This document shows positions 51,417 through 60,616 of a DNA stretch of 64,000 bases, piece after piece; positions within the stretch are counted from its first letter, which is position 1, and every line of letters starts with the position of its first letter. Location of the stretch: positions 3,348,001 to 3,412,000 of the forward strand of contig NZ_CP102850.1 of assembly GCF_024734075.1 (NCBI RefSeq), written 5' to 3'. The notes below the pieces were generated by a model. The model made no database searches, was not told the DNA's origin, and saw only the letters and a program-made list of their open reading frames with translations. The translations under genes and the position numbers were made by a program. Source of the stretch: Gordonia mangrovi. Its GTDB lineage: Bacteria; Actinomycetota; Actinomycetes; Mycobacteriales; Mycobacteriaceae.

Positions 51417-52931
51417 ATGAACATCGGACTGTTGCTGGACATGGCCGCCGACGGTTTCGGTGACCGGGTGGTCATCGGGCCACAGGACTCCGGGATCACC
51501 GCGGCGCAGCTGCGTAGCATGGCCGACGCCGGCGCCGAGGTCATCCGAGCGCACTCCGCGGAGGCGGTGGTCTATCTCGCGGTGAACGGTCCGGCATTCC
51601 CGGTGGCGATGTTCGCCGCGGCACGTGCCGGGGTGCCGCTCGTCCCGGTCAACTATCGACTCGGTTCCGAACAACTCGATGCGCTGCTTGCCAATCACCC
51701 GTCGGCGCTCGGCATCGCCGATGCCGAGCACGTACACATCCTGCAGCGCGCAGGACTCGCCACCATCACTCCCGAACAGTGGATGATCAGCGCGCAGACG
51801 ACCGAGCCCACCGTAGACGGCGGCAACGACGCTGCGCCCGAGGTCCCGGCGGTGATCATTTACACCTCCGGAACCACGGCGGCACCGAAGGGGGTGTTGT
51901 TGCGCAATGAGAACCTGACCTCGTACGTCTTCGGTTCAGTGGAGTTCGCCAACGCAGGGGAGGACCAGGCCGCTCTCGTCAGCGTCCCGCCCTACCACAT
52001 CGCCGCCGTGGCCAACGTGATCAGCAACCTCTACGCGGGCCGGCGGACGATGGTGCTCGAACAGTTCACACCGGAGCAATGGCTGCACACGGTGCGCGCG
52101 GAACATATCACCAACGCGCTCGTCGTACCGACAATGTTGTCGAGGATCGTGGAGTCCGACGCCGACAAAGACATACCGTCACTGCGCAACCTCGCCTACG
52201 GCGGCGCGCCGATGCCCTCGCGGGTCATCGAGCGGGCGCTCGAACTCTGGCCCCAGGTCGGCTTCGTGAACGCCTACGGTCTCACCGAGACCAGTTCCAC
52301 CATCGCAGTTCTCGGACCCGACGATCACCGCGATGCGCTCGCCGGCACTGATGAACGCATCCGGGCACGTCTGGGCTCGGTCGGGCGCGCCCTACCCGGC
52401 GTCGTCATCGAGATCCGCGACGACGACGGCGCCCTGCTCGGACCCGACGAGGTGGGCCGGATCTGCGTGGCCGGCGAGCAGGTCTCTGCCGAGTACGCCG
52501 GTATCGGCCGGGTGACCGATGAACAGGGCTTCTTCGACACCCGCGACAAGGGTTACCTCGACGCCGACGGCTTCTTGTTCGTCGGTGGCCGTGCGGACGA
52601 CACCATCATCCGCGGCGCGGAGAACATCGCGCCCGCCGAGATCGAAGACGTCATCCTGCGCCACCCCGACGTCCTCGACGTCGCGGTGGTGGGTGTTCCC
52701 GATGACGAGTGGGGTCAGCGCATCGAGGCGGCGGTGGTGCTGCGACCCGGAGTCGAGGTCGACTCGGAGTCGCTGCGAGATCACGTCCGTAAGGCGCTGC
52801 GTAGCAGCAAGACCCCGGACCGGTTCGTCTACTGGCCTGAGGTTCCGAGAACCGAGACCGGCAAGTTGGTCCGCCGCCATGTGGTGGACCGCCTGGTCAA
52901 CCTGAGTGAACCGGCGTCGGAGCCCGCATGA
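51417..52931 (+). CDS. Acyl-CoA ligase (AMP-forming)
   Basis: This is a 504-residue adenylate-forming enzyme. The P-loop is IIYTSGTTAAPKGVLL near residue 158. NAYGLTETSSTIA and the adenylate/hinge motif RDKGYLDADGFLFVGGRADDTIIRGAENI follow, and the catalytic lysine is in TETGKLVRR near the C-terminus. It would activate the pathway acid with CoA. ATG 51417 is weakly preceded by GGAGTGGAG. It is translationally close to the following crotonase and divergent from the SDR. Confidence 0.9.
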   Translation: MNIGLLLDMAADGFGDRVVIGPQDSGITAAQLRSMADAGAEVIRAHSAEAVVYLAVNGPAFPVAMFAAARAGVPLVPVNYRLGSEQLDALLANHPSALGIADAEHVHILQRAGLATITPEQWMISAQTTEPTVDGGNDAAPEVPAVIIYTSGTTAAPKGVLLRNENLTSYVFGSVEFANAGEDQAALVSVPPYHIAAVANVISNLYAGRRTMVLEQFTPEQWLHTVRAEHITNALVVPTMLSRIVESDADKDIPSLRNLAYGGAPMPSRVIERALELWPQVGFVNAYGLTETSSTIAVLGPDDHRDALAGTDERIRARLGSVGRALPGVVIEIRDDDGALLGPDEVGRICVAGEQVSAEYAGIGRVTDEQGFFDTRDKGYLDADGFLFVGGRADDTIIRGAENIAPAEIEDVILRHPDVLDVAVVGVPDDEWGQRIEAAVVLRPGVEVDSESLRDHVRKALRSSKTPDRFVYWPEVPRTETGKLVRRHVVDRLVNLSEPASEPA

Positions 52932-52960
52932 CCCGGACGCTGCGCACCAACGGAGGTGAC

Positions 52961-53743
52961 ATGGAACTCGAGAACCTGACCACGGTGATCGCCGAACTCC
53001 ACGAGCACGTGCTGACCATCACCCTCAACCGCCCGGAGCGGATGAACTCGTTCACCAATGTCATGCGGGAGGAATTCCGCGGCGTCTGGGAGTTCGCCCG
53101 CGAATCCGACGACGTGCACGTCATCGTCTTGCGCGGGGCAGGCGAACGAGCCTTCTCCACCGGGATGGACACCCGCGAGGGGACCTTCGTCTCCGACAAC
53201 GTGTTCAGCCGGCGCGACCCCGGAATCGATCTGTCGCCCAAACAGAACGGCTGCTGGAAGCCGCTGATCAGCGCGGTGCACGGGATGGCTGCCGGCGGTG
53301 CGCTGTACTGGCTCAACGAATCCGACATCATCGTCGCGAGTGACGACGCACAGTTTTTCGACCCGCACGTCTCCTACGGCCTGGTGGCCGCGCTCGAACC
53401 CATCGGACTGGCGCACCGCATCCCCATCGGTGAGGTGCTCCGGATGGTCCTGCTGGGCCTGGACGAGCGGATGTCCGCCGAGCGAGCCAGGGAGATCGGA
53501 TTTGTCTCCGAGATCGTTGCCCGAGACGAGCTATGGACGCGGGCCGACGTGCTCGCACGACGCATCGCCGCCAAGCCACCGGCGGCAATCCAGGGCAGTG
53601 TTCGGGCCATTTGGGAATCCCGCGACACCGGGAGGTCGCAAGCACTGGCCACCGGAATGGCCTACACGTCACTGGGCAACCCGATCGGCAAGGCCCAGGT
53701 GGTCCGGTCCGAGGTCGCCACGCGCGAGTACGAAGTCAGGTAA
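52961..53743 (+). CDS. Enoyl-CoA hydratase/isomerase family protein
   Basis: This is a 260-residue crotonase: LTITLNRPERMNSF, the oxyanion segment RAFSTGMDTREG (TG in place of the more usual AG), and VHGMAAGGALYWLNESDIIV. The region of the catalytic glutamates reads DPHVSYGLVAALEP, without the usual glutamate pair, so it may not be a simple hydratase. ATG 52961 follows GGAGGTG; an earlier ATG at 52928 overlaps the ligase stop but has no site. Confidence 0.85.
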   Translation: MELENLTTVIAELHEHVLTITLNRPERMNSFTNVMREEFRGVWEFARESDDVHVIVLRGAGERAFSTGMDTREGTFVSDNVFSRRDPGIDLSPKQNGCWKPLISAVHGMAAGGALYWLNESDIIVASDDAQFFDPHVSYGLVAALEPIGLAHRIPIGEVLRMVLLGLDERMSAERAREIGFVSEIVARDELWTRADVLARRIAAKPPAAIQGSVRAIWESRDTGRSQALATGMAYTSLGNPIGKAQVVRSEVATREYEVR

Positions 53744-53781
53744 GTGCCGCAACGTCATCGACGGCGTCGGCAGGGAGTGAG

Positions 53782-54978
53782 ATGGTCATGCACTACGGGA
53801 CGGGCGCCGAGCTGGACGATTTCCGCGCCGAGGTCCGTGAGTTCGTCCGCGGCCACGCGCCGGCGATCCCGCCCAAGGCCGGGGTGCGCAGCGCCGAGGA
53901 CGCCGAGGAGCTGGCGCTGCTCAAGAAGTGGACCCGCGATCTCTTCGATGCGGGTTACCTCGGTGGCGCCTGGCCGGCAGAGTACGGCGGTAGCGGGGCA
54001 TCCCATCAGCTCGAGCGAGACGTGGTCGTCGGTGAGGAGATCGCCCGCCACCGTGCGCCCGCGCCGGTACAGGGGGCCGCGAACCTGGTGGCGAACGCGC
54101 TGATCGACCATGGGACTGCCGAACAGAAACGCCGCCATCTCGGTGGTATCCGGTCCGGCGAGCTCATCTTCTGTCAGCTCTTCAGCGAACCCGGATCGGG
54201 CAGCGACCTCGCCTCCCTGCGGACACGCGCAACGGGACTCGACGACGGCAGCTTCCGGATCACGGGCCAGAAGGTCTGGACCACCAACGCGCACTGGGCC
54301 GACTACGGATATCTGCTGGCACGGACCGATCCAGAAGCGGCAAAGCACAAGGGCATCAGCGCATTCCTCATCGACATGACGCTGCCCGGGGTCGACGTTC
54401 GGCCGTTGCGGGAGATGACCGGCACCGCCGATTTCAACGAGGTGTTCCTCGACGATGTCGTCGTCGCCGCGGATGCGCTGATCGGGGAGGTCAATCAGGG
54501 CTGGCGCATCGCCAATTCCAGTCTCGCGCACGAACGGGCCGGCGTGGCGAACAATGCGGTCCGACTGCAGCGCAACATCGACGCGCTCGTCGATCTCGCC
54601 GCCGTGGTGCAGCGACACGGCCGGCCGGCGATCGAGGACTCGGCGATCTGCGATCGTCTCGGCGCGCTCTCGGCGTCTGTCGATGCGCTGTCCGCACTGG
54701 TCTATGCCGGCCTGAGTCGCGCATCCGCGGGCGATGTGCGGCCCGGTGACGCACCGATGGCCAAGCTCATGTACAGCGAACTCGGAGTCGAGATCGCCGC
54801 ATTCGCACTCGACCTCTGCGGCGCCGACGGGGTCCTGGTCGACACCGATCCCCACGCCGTCGACCGTGGACGGTGGCAGGACGAATTCCTGTATGCCCGG
54901 GGCTACACCATCGCCGGCGGCAGTTCCGAGATCATGCGGAACGTGATCGCCGAACGTGGCCTCGGTCTGCCTCGTTGA
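53782..54978 (+). CDS. Acyl-CoA dehydrogenase (FadE)
   Basis: This is a 398-residue acyl-CoA dehydrogenase: GAWPAEYGGSGASHQ, the FAD segment QLFSEPGSGSDLASL, KVWTTNAHWADYG, REMTGTADFNEVFLDDV and the C-terminal TIAGGSSEIMRNVIAERGLG. It resembles the C-terminal half of FadE34. It is therefore a good partner for the FadE34-N-like subunit at 46498, the two together making an alpha2beta2 enzyme. ATG 53782 follows AGGGAG. Third gene after the ligase and crotonase. Confidence 0.9.
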   Translation: MVMHYGTGAELDDFRAEVREFVRGHAPAIPPKAGVRSAEDAEELALLKKWTRDLFDAGYLGGAWPAEYGGSGASHQLERDVVVGEEIARHRAPAPVQGAANLVANALIDHGTAEQKRRHLGGIRSGELIFCQLFSEPGSGSDLASLRTRATGLDDGSFRITGQKVWTTNAHWADYGYLLARTDPEAAKHKGISAFLIDMTLPGVDVRPLREMTGTADFNEVFLDDVVVAADALIGEVNQGWRIANSSLAHERAGVANNAVRLQRNIDALVDLAAVVQRHGRPAIEDSAICDRLGALSASVDALSALVYAGLSRASAGDVRPGDAPMAKLMYSELGVEIAAFALDLCGADGVLVDTDPHAVDRGRWQDEFLYARGYTIAGGSSEIMRNVIAERGLGLPR

Positions 54979-55039
54979 GTCGGTTCCTACTGCACGAGTC
55001 ATGTGGCGGACGACAATGCCGTCCATAAGGTTGTCCTAG

Positions 55040-55055
55040 TTAACTATGTCATATA
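55040..55055 (+). promoter_or_regulatory. Shared upstream element of the GntR cluster, copy 3
   Basis: TTAACTATGTCATATA lies 110 bp before the second ligase gene, in the 186-bp gap after the dehydrogenase. It matches copy 1 in TTAACTA-GT and the trailing ATA. Confidence 0.45.
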
Positions 55056-55164
55056 CCTTGAATGAGCGATGCAAACGTCTGACGACGAAGCGGCCAACTC
55101 CGTGACCGGTCTCGGTGGGGCCGGCCGGTCGCGGCGCAGTGATGTGAAGGTGAATGGAGGCGGC

Positions 55165-56697
55165 ATGTCGGGTATCAGGCAGGCGCTACGTCAGCTGTGG
55201 TCGGCCACCGATGATGCCCGCATGATCCAGCAGGACGGGCGCTGGTACACGTGGGCGGAAGTGCGATCGTTGGCGGAGAAGATCGACCGCGCACTGATCC
55301 GCGTGGGCGCGGTCGAAGGCGCTCGGGTCGGCGTGGTCCTGGCCAACCGGGTGGATTCGATCGCCGCCCTGGTCGCCCTGTTGAGCAATGGGCGCACACT
55401 CACCACGTTGAACCCGATGCAGCCTATCGCGCGCATTTCCGGAGATCTGGAGATGACACGTCCCGACGTGATCCTCGCACCGGAAGAACTCTGGTGCGCC
55501 GATGAATTCGCGGCCGTGGTCGTCGAATTGGGCATCGACGGTTTCGCCATCGACGAGGGTGTGGCGCAGCGCGCCTCGCGAGCGGACTCGACGTCGTCGA
55601 ACGGCGCTGTAACTCCGTCGGCGACCGATCCCGAGTCCACCGGTGCCATCGCCATCGAGATGTTCACCTCCGGGACGACCGGACCGCCCAAACGTGTACC
55701 GCTGACGTGGCGCCAGCTCGATGCCGCGATGGCGGCGGTGCACGGACACGTCGGCACCGAGCACGGCAAGCGCGAACCCCTCACCGGCAGAGTTGCCTTG
55801 GTCACGCTGGCCATCGTGCACATCGGTGGGATGTGGGGTGTCTTGCAGGCGCTGACCGAAGCGCGACCATTCGTGCTCCTGCCGCGATTCACCGTCGAGG
55901 GCTGGGCGGGTGCGATCGAGGAACACAAACCGCGGATCGCGAGTCTCCCTCCGGCCGCGATGCGTTCGGTCCTCAACGCCGACGTTCCGGCGGAACGTCT
56001 GTCGAGTCTGCGTGCGGTGACTGCCGGCACCACATTCGTGAGTCCGGATCTCGCCGACGAGTTCATCGCTCGCTACGGAATTCCCGTGCTGATCGTCTAT
56101 GGCGCCACCGAGTTCTCCGGTGCCGTCGCCGGCTGGACCAAGCCCATGCATGCGAAATGGTGGGAGCGTAAGCGCGGCAGCGTGGGTCGTGCGTTCCCCG
56201 GCGTCAGGTTGCGCGTCGTCGACGACAACGGGCACCCGCTGCCTCCCGACGACACCGGCAGGCTCGAGGTCAGTTCGGGGCAGACCGGGTCGGGTACCGG
56301 GGATTGGGTTCGTACCAGCGATCTCGCGCACATCGACGCCGACGGTTTCCTCTACATCGACGGTCGCGCCGACGATGCGATCCTGCGTGGGGGATTCAAG
56401 GTGCAGCCCGAGGTGGTGGCCAATGCATTACGTGCCCATCCCGCTGTCCTCGACGCCTCGGTCTACGGTCGAGCCGATGAGCGACTCGGTCAGGTACCGG
56501 TTGCGGTCGTCGAGTTGATCGACGGACAGCATGTCGCCGAGGCCGAGCTGAAAGATCACCTGCGGACCCATCTGACGGCGTACGAAGTGCCGGTGAGCAT
56601 TCACGCGGTCGAGTCGCTTCCCCGCAGCGTGTCATTGAAGGTGGACCGCAGACGCCTGCTCGAGCTCGTCGCGGAACTCGAGGCCACCACCGCATGA
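55165..56697 (+). CDS. Acyl-CoA ligase (AMP-forming), second copy
   Basis: This is a 510-residue adenylate-forming enzyme: EMFTSGTTGPPKRVPLTW near residue 172 (P-loop), VYGATEFSGAVAGWTK, the adenylate motif RTSDLAHIDADGFLYIDGRADDAILRGGFK and the terminal SLKVDRRRL with the C-terminal lysine. It is distinct from the ligase at 51417. ATG 55165 follows GGAGG; the open frame extends 32 codons upstream with low similarity. It begins a second rightward series in the cluster. Confidence 0.88.
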   Translation: MSGIRQALRQLWSATDDARMIQQDGRWYTWAEVRSLAEKIDRALIRVGAVEGARVGVVLANRVDSIAALVALLSNGRTLTTLNPMQPIARISGDLEMTRPDVILAPEELWCADEFAAVVVELGIDGFAIDEGVAQRASRADSTSSNGAVTPSATDPESTGAIAIEMFTSGTTGPPKRVPLTWRQLDAAMAAVHGHVGTEHGKREPLTGRVALVTLAIVHIGGMWGVLQALTEARPFVLLPRFTVEGWAGAIEEHKPRIASLPPAAMRSVLNADVPAERLSSLRAVTAGTTFVSPDLADEFIARYGIPVLIVYGATEFSGAVAGWTKPMHAKWWERKRGSVGRAFPGVRLRVVDDNGHPLPPDDTGRLEVSSGQTGSGTGDWVRTSDLAHIDADGFLYIDGRADDAILRGGFKVQPEVVANALRAHPAVLDASVYGRADERLGQVPVAVVELIDGQHVAEAELKDHLRTHLTAYEVPVSIHAVESLPRSVSLKVDRRRLLELVAELEATTA

Positions 56698-56763
56698 GTG
56701 GGTGTGCGGCCACCGGACGCATCGACCAATCGATGCGACCAGAAACGTAGCGAGGAGAGCGTC

Positions 56764-57912
56764 ATGTCAGCAGTCATCGTCGAAGCCGTTCGTACCCCGG
56801 TCGGGCGGAGAAACGGGGCACTGTCGGGGATTCACCCGGCCGAGTTGTCGGCCGGCGTTCTCCGCGCACTTGTCGAGCGGACCGGGATCGAGCCGGACCT
56901 GGTCGATGATGTGATCTGGGGCTGCGTCCAGCAGGTGTCCGAACAAGCCATTGACATCGCGCGGACCGCCGTCCTCAGTGCCGGGTGGCCGGAAACCATC
57001 CCCGGCGTCACGGTGGACCGCCAATGTGGGTCATCGCAGCAGGCCCTCAACTTCGCCGTCGCCAGTGTGGAGGCGGGCCACTACGACGTGGTCGTGGCCG
57101 GTGGTGTGGAGTCGATGTCACGGGTGCCGATGGGTTCGTCGACCTCGGTCGGCGCCAGCCCGTTCGGTGAGAGCTACCGGTCCCGGTACGACAACGTCAT
57201 CCCCAACCAAGGCGTCGGTGCGGAGATGATGGCCGCCAAGTGGGGTTTCAGCCGCACCGATGTCGATGCGTATGCGGCCCGTTCGCATGATCGGGCCGCG
57301 GCCGCGCAGGATGCGGGACTGCTCGACGACCAGATCATCCCGGTCACCACACCCGACGGTGTGGTCATCGCGGACGAGGGCATCCGCCGCGGTACCACCG
57401 TCGAGACTCTCGCCAAGCTGAAGCCGGTGTTCGACGCGAACGGGGTGATCCACGCCGGCAACGCCTCGCAGATCTCGGATGGGTCCGCAGCATTGTTGGT
57501 GATGAGCGAGGACGCTGCGCGCCGCCACGGGCTGCGACCGATCGCCCGCGTGCACACCGCGGCCGTCACGGGTTCGGACCCGGTGATCATGCTGACCGGC
57601 CCGATCCCCGCGACAGAGAAGGCCCTGGCCAGGTCGGGCCTGTCCCTCGGCGACATCGGGGTCTTCGAGGTGAACGAGGCCTTTGCCCCGGTCCCCATGG
57701 CGTGGCAGCGCGAGATCGGTGCCGACGACGAACTGCTCAATCCCAACGGTGGTGCCATAGCGTTCGGTCACCCACTCGGTGGGTCGGGCGCCCGGATTCT
57801 CACCGACCTGATCTTCCACATGCGCCGCAACGACATCCGCTATGGGCTGCAAACCATGTGCGAGGGTGGCGGTCAGGCCAACGCCACGATCCTGGAGCTG
57901 ATCAGCGAGTGA
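56764..57912 (+). CDS. Thiolase (acetyl-CoA C-acyltransferase)
   Basis: This is a 382-residue thiolase with the nucleophile Cys-88 in VDRQCGSSQQAL, the histidine in FGHPLGGSGAR and the second cysteine in TMCEGGGQANA. It performs thiolytic cleavage of a 3-oxoacyl-CoA, or its reverse. It follows the second ligase by 66 bp and precedes a CaiB transferase. A paralogue lies at 60617. Confidence 0.93.
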   Translation: MSAVIVEAVRTPVGRRNGALSGIHPAELSAGVLRALVERTGIEPDLVDDVIWGCVQQVSEQAIDIARTAVLSAGWPETIPGVTVDRQCGSSQQALNFAVASVEAGHYDVVVAGGVESMSRVPMGSSTSVGASPFGESYRSRYDNVIPNQGVGAEMMAAKWGFSRTDVDAYAARSHDRAAAAQDAGLLDDQIIPVTTPDGVVIADEGIRRGTTVETLAKLKPVFDANGVIHAGNASQISDGSAALLVMSEDAARRHGLRPIARVHTAAVTGSDPVIMLTGPIPATEKALARSGLSLGDIGVFEVNEAFAPVPMAWQREIGADDELLNPNGGAIAFGHPLGGSGARILTDLIFHMRRNDIRYGLQTMCEGGGQANATILELISE

Positions 57913-58004
57913 CCTGGTCTCGACAGCCGGGAACCGGCTTTCGCGAGGGTCGGCCAGCGGGCACCCTGCTCAACACACCGAGACACCGATTGTGAGGAGA
58001 CGAT

Positions 58005-59234
58005 ATGCACCGTCCGATGGAGGGTGTCCGCATTCTGGAGGTGGCACAGTTCACCTTTGTTCCGGCTGCCGGCGCGGTGCTCGCCGACTGGGGTGCGAGC
58101 ATCGTCAAGATCGAGCACGCCGAAAAGGGCGACGCGCAGCGCGGTTTGGTGCGGGTGCTCGGCTACGATGCCGCCGGCTCGTCGTTCTCGCCGATCATGG
58201 AAGGTCCGAACCGCGGAAAGCGCAGTGTGGGTCTGGCTCTCGAGCGTCCGGAGGCACGGCCGGTGCTCGAAGAACTGGTCCGCAACAGCGATGTGTTCCT
58301 CACGAACTTCCTGCCGACCGCCCGCGACAAGCTGGGAATCACGGTGGCCGACATCCGCGCGATCAACCCCGACATCATCTACGTGTCGGGCAGCGGTTTC
58401 GGTACGGAGGGACCGGATGCCGAGAAGGGCGGCTACGATTCGACGGCGTTCTGGGCCAGGGGCGGGAGCGCGTTCGGCACCACACCGGCAGGTGCGGATC
58501 GGGTCAGCTTCATGCCTGCCGGGGCCTACGGCGACAACATCGGCGGGATGACCATCGCCGGTGGTATCGCCGCCGCACTGTACGGACGCGCGATGACGGG
58601 CGAGACCTCGGAACTCGATGTCTCCCTGCTCGCTGTCGGGGCCTGGGCCACCCAGTTCACTGTCAACATGGCGCTGATGAAAGGGGAGGCCTTGCCTGCG
58701 CAATCGGCGCAACGGCGATCGGCTGCCGCCGGTAACCCGCTTTCCGGTGCGTACCGGACGGCCGATGGACGCTGGATCCAACTGTCGATGCTCCAGGCCG
58801 GGCGGTACTGGCCGGAGTTCTGCCGCGCGATCGGCCACGACGAACTCGTCGATGACGAACGGTTCGCGACCGACGCGCTGATCACCGAGAATCACGCCGA
58901 GGCCATGGACATCTTTGCCGGGATCATCTCCCGGCAACCGCTCGAGCATTGGCGGGCCGCACTCAAGGACATCCGCGGACAGTGGGCGGTGGTGCAGGAT
59001 TCATGGGAGATCGGCAACGACGAGGCGCTGATCGCCAACGGACGCATCACCGAGGTGCTCGACGCCGAGGGCAACCCGCGCAAACTGGTTGCCAACCCGG
59101 TGAAATTCGACAACACCAGCGTCGACATCAGCCGAGCGCCCGCGTTCGCCGAACACACCGACGAGGTGCTGCGTGAACTCGGTTTCGACGACGACCAGTT
59201 GATCGCGATGAAGATCGCCGGCGCGGTGACGTGA
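58005..59234 (+). CDS. CaiB/BaiF class III CoA transferase
   Basis: This is a 409-residue class III CoA transferase: ILEVAQFTFVPAAGAVLADWGA at the N-terminus, FLPTARDKLGI, and the catalytic aspartate in EKGGYDSTAFWARGG near residue 144. It transfers CoA between acids without a glutamyl intermediate of the class I kind. ATG 58005 follows GAGGAG. Encoded just before a ferredoxin and a racemase-like CaiB homologue that is only distantly similar. Confidence 0.9.
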   Translation: MHRPMEGVRILEVAQFTFVPAAGAVLADWGASIVKIEHAEKGDAQRGLVRVLGYDAAGSSFSPIMEGPNRGKRSVGLALERPEARPVLEELVRNSDVFLTNFLPTARDKLGITVADIRAINPDIIYVSGSGFGTEGPDAEKGGYDSTAFWARGGSAFGTTPAGADRVSFMPAGAYGDNIGGMTIAGGIAAALYGRAMTGETSELDVSLLAVGAWATQFTVNMALMKGEALPAQSAQRRSAAAGNPLSGAYRTADGRWIQLSMLQAGRYWPEFCRAIGHDELVDDERFATDALITENHAEAMDIFAGIISRQPLEHWRAALKDIRGQWAVVQDSWEIGNDEALIANGRITEVLDAEGNPRKLVANPVKFDNTSVDISRAPAFAEHTDEVLRELGFDDDQLIAMKIAGAVT

Positions 59235-59272
59235 CGAGGCCGATCGGACGTGGACGAGGAACGGAGTAGACG

Positions 59273-59461
59273 ATGAAGGTCAGTGTCGATCTGGACAAGT
59301 GTGCCGGCCACGCCCGCTGTTTCGCGGCGTCGCCGGAGTTGTTCGACCTCGACGACGACGGCTATGCCCTCAACGCGGAGATCGACATCCCCGTCGGCGC
59401 GGAGGCCACCGCCCTCGAGGCGGTCGCGGCGTGCCCGGAACGTGCGATCGAAAGCCATTGA
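59273..59461 (+). CDS. [3Fe-4S] ferredoxin, cytochrome P450-type
   Basis: This is a 62-residue ferredoxin of the P450-associated actinobacterial type. The cluster motif is CAGHARC (Cys-10 and Cys-16, with histidine at the variable third position) and CPERAI near residue 55. Such ferredoxins pass electrons to P450s or other oxygenases; sterol clusters of mycobacteria encode a similar protein with histidine in this position. No P450 is present in the window. ATG 59273 is preceded by ACGGAG. The stop overlaps the TTG start of the racemase gene. Confidence 0.88.
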   Translation: MKVSVDLDKCAGHARCFAASPELFDLDDDGYALNAEIDIPVGAEATALEAVAACPERAIESH

Positions 59462-60573
59462 ACCGCACCCAGACAACGCCCATCGGCGACGAGCCGGACT
59501 CGGCAACGCATCCGCCGTGCGCGACGGGCCCGCTGACTGGGCTGCGGGTGGTGGAGTTCGTCGGGCTCGGTCCTGCACCGTTCGGGTGCATGTTGCTCGC
59601 CGACCTCGGGGCCGAGGTGATCGCGCTGCGCCGTCCGGGGTCGTCGGTGCCGGCCTTGGTACGCAACCGCGAGACACTGGAGGTCGACCTCAAGGACGCC
59701 GATGTGCGCACCAGGGTCCGGGCACTCATCGCGGCGGCCGACGTCGTGGTGGAGGGGTTCCGGCCGGGCGTGATGGAACGTCTGGGTCTCGGGCCCGACG
59801 ATGTGCGCGCCTGCGAGACCGGTCTGATCTATGCGCGGATGACCGGGTGGGGTCAGACCGGGCCGCTGGCACACACCGCGGGCCACGACCTGAACTACAT
59901 CGCGGTGACCGGAGCACTGCACCTGGCCACCCGGGCCGGGGGCGTACCCGTTCCGCCGGCGAACCTGCTCGGTGACTTCGGCGGTGGGGCGATGTACCTG
60001 GCCACGTCCGTTCTCGCTGCCCTCCACGACCGTGGCAGAACGGGGGAGGGCGCGGTGCTCGACGTCTCGATCATCGACGGAACCACCTACCTGACATCGA
60101 TGCAGCACGAGTACCGTTCCCGCGGAACGTGGTCGGATGTCGCCGGGACGAACCGTCTGGACACGGGCGCGCCGTACTACGACGTGTATGCCTGTGCTGA
60201 TGGACGTTTCGTCGCGGTCGGGGCGCTCGAGGAACCGTTCTTCGTCGCGTTGCTCGAGGTCCTCGACCTCGATCCAGGCCTCGCCGTGGGCCGCGAGGAT
60301 CCGGCGAACTGGCCGGCATTGCGGGAGGCGATCGGTGATGCGTTGCGAACCCGCACCCGCGACGAGTGGGCCCGACTGGCCGCATCCACCGACGCGTGCC
60401 TGTCGCCGGTACTGGATTTGTCCGAGGCTGCGCAGCACCCTCAGGTGGCACAACGTCAGGTGCTGGTCGCCGGCGACGCCGAGCAATGGACCCCACGGCT
60501 TCCAAACGGCTTTGTCGCGCAGCCGACGCATGTGGACGATCTGTTGCAGCGTTGGCGCGTCGAGAGGCCATGA
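59458..60573 (+). CDS. Alpha-methylacyl-CoA racemase-like protein (CaiB superfamily)
   Basis: This is about 371 residues with the racemase rather than transferase pattern: GFRPGVMERLGLGPDD, MTGWGQTGPLAHTAGHDLNY with the histidine of the active pair, and NLLGDFGGGAMYLA with the aspartate. These correspond to His-126/Asp-156 of the mycobacterial racemase. It would invert the methyl-bearing carbon of branched acyl-CoAs so that only one epimer enters beta-oxidation. No ATG/GTG start fits; the TTG at 59458 in a TTGA overlap with the ferredoxin stop is the likely start. Confidence 0.87.
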   Translation: MNRTQTTPIGDEPDSATHPPCATGPLTGLRVVEFVGLGPAPFGCMLLADLGAEVIALRRPGSSVPALVRNRETLEVDLKDADVRTRVRALIAAADVVVEGFRPGVMERLGLGPDDVRACETGLIYARMTGWGQTGPLAHTAGHDLNYIAVTGALHLATRAGGVPVPPANLLGDFGGGAMYLATSVLAALHDRGRTGEGAVLDVSIIDGTTYLTSMQHEYRSRGTWSDVAGTNRLDTGAPYYDVYACADGRFVAVGALEEPFFVALLEVLDLDPGLAVGREDPANWPALREAIGDALRTRTRDEWARLAASTDACLSPVLDLSEAAQHPQVAQRQVLVAGDAEQWTPRLPNGFVAQPTHVDDLLQRWRVERP

Positions 60574-60616
60574 TGAGAACCACACCGGGCTACTGCCCGC
60601 CGACGACAGGAGAATG

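Noticed and set aside
46463..55055. KstR boxes in the GntR cluster
   Set aside because: The AT-rich elements there contain AAC followed by G-T steps but with three central bases instead of two (AACnnnGT), so they do not fit the KstR consensus.
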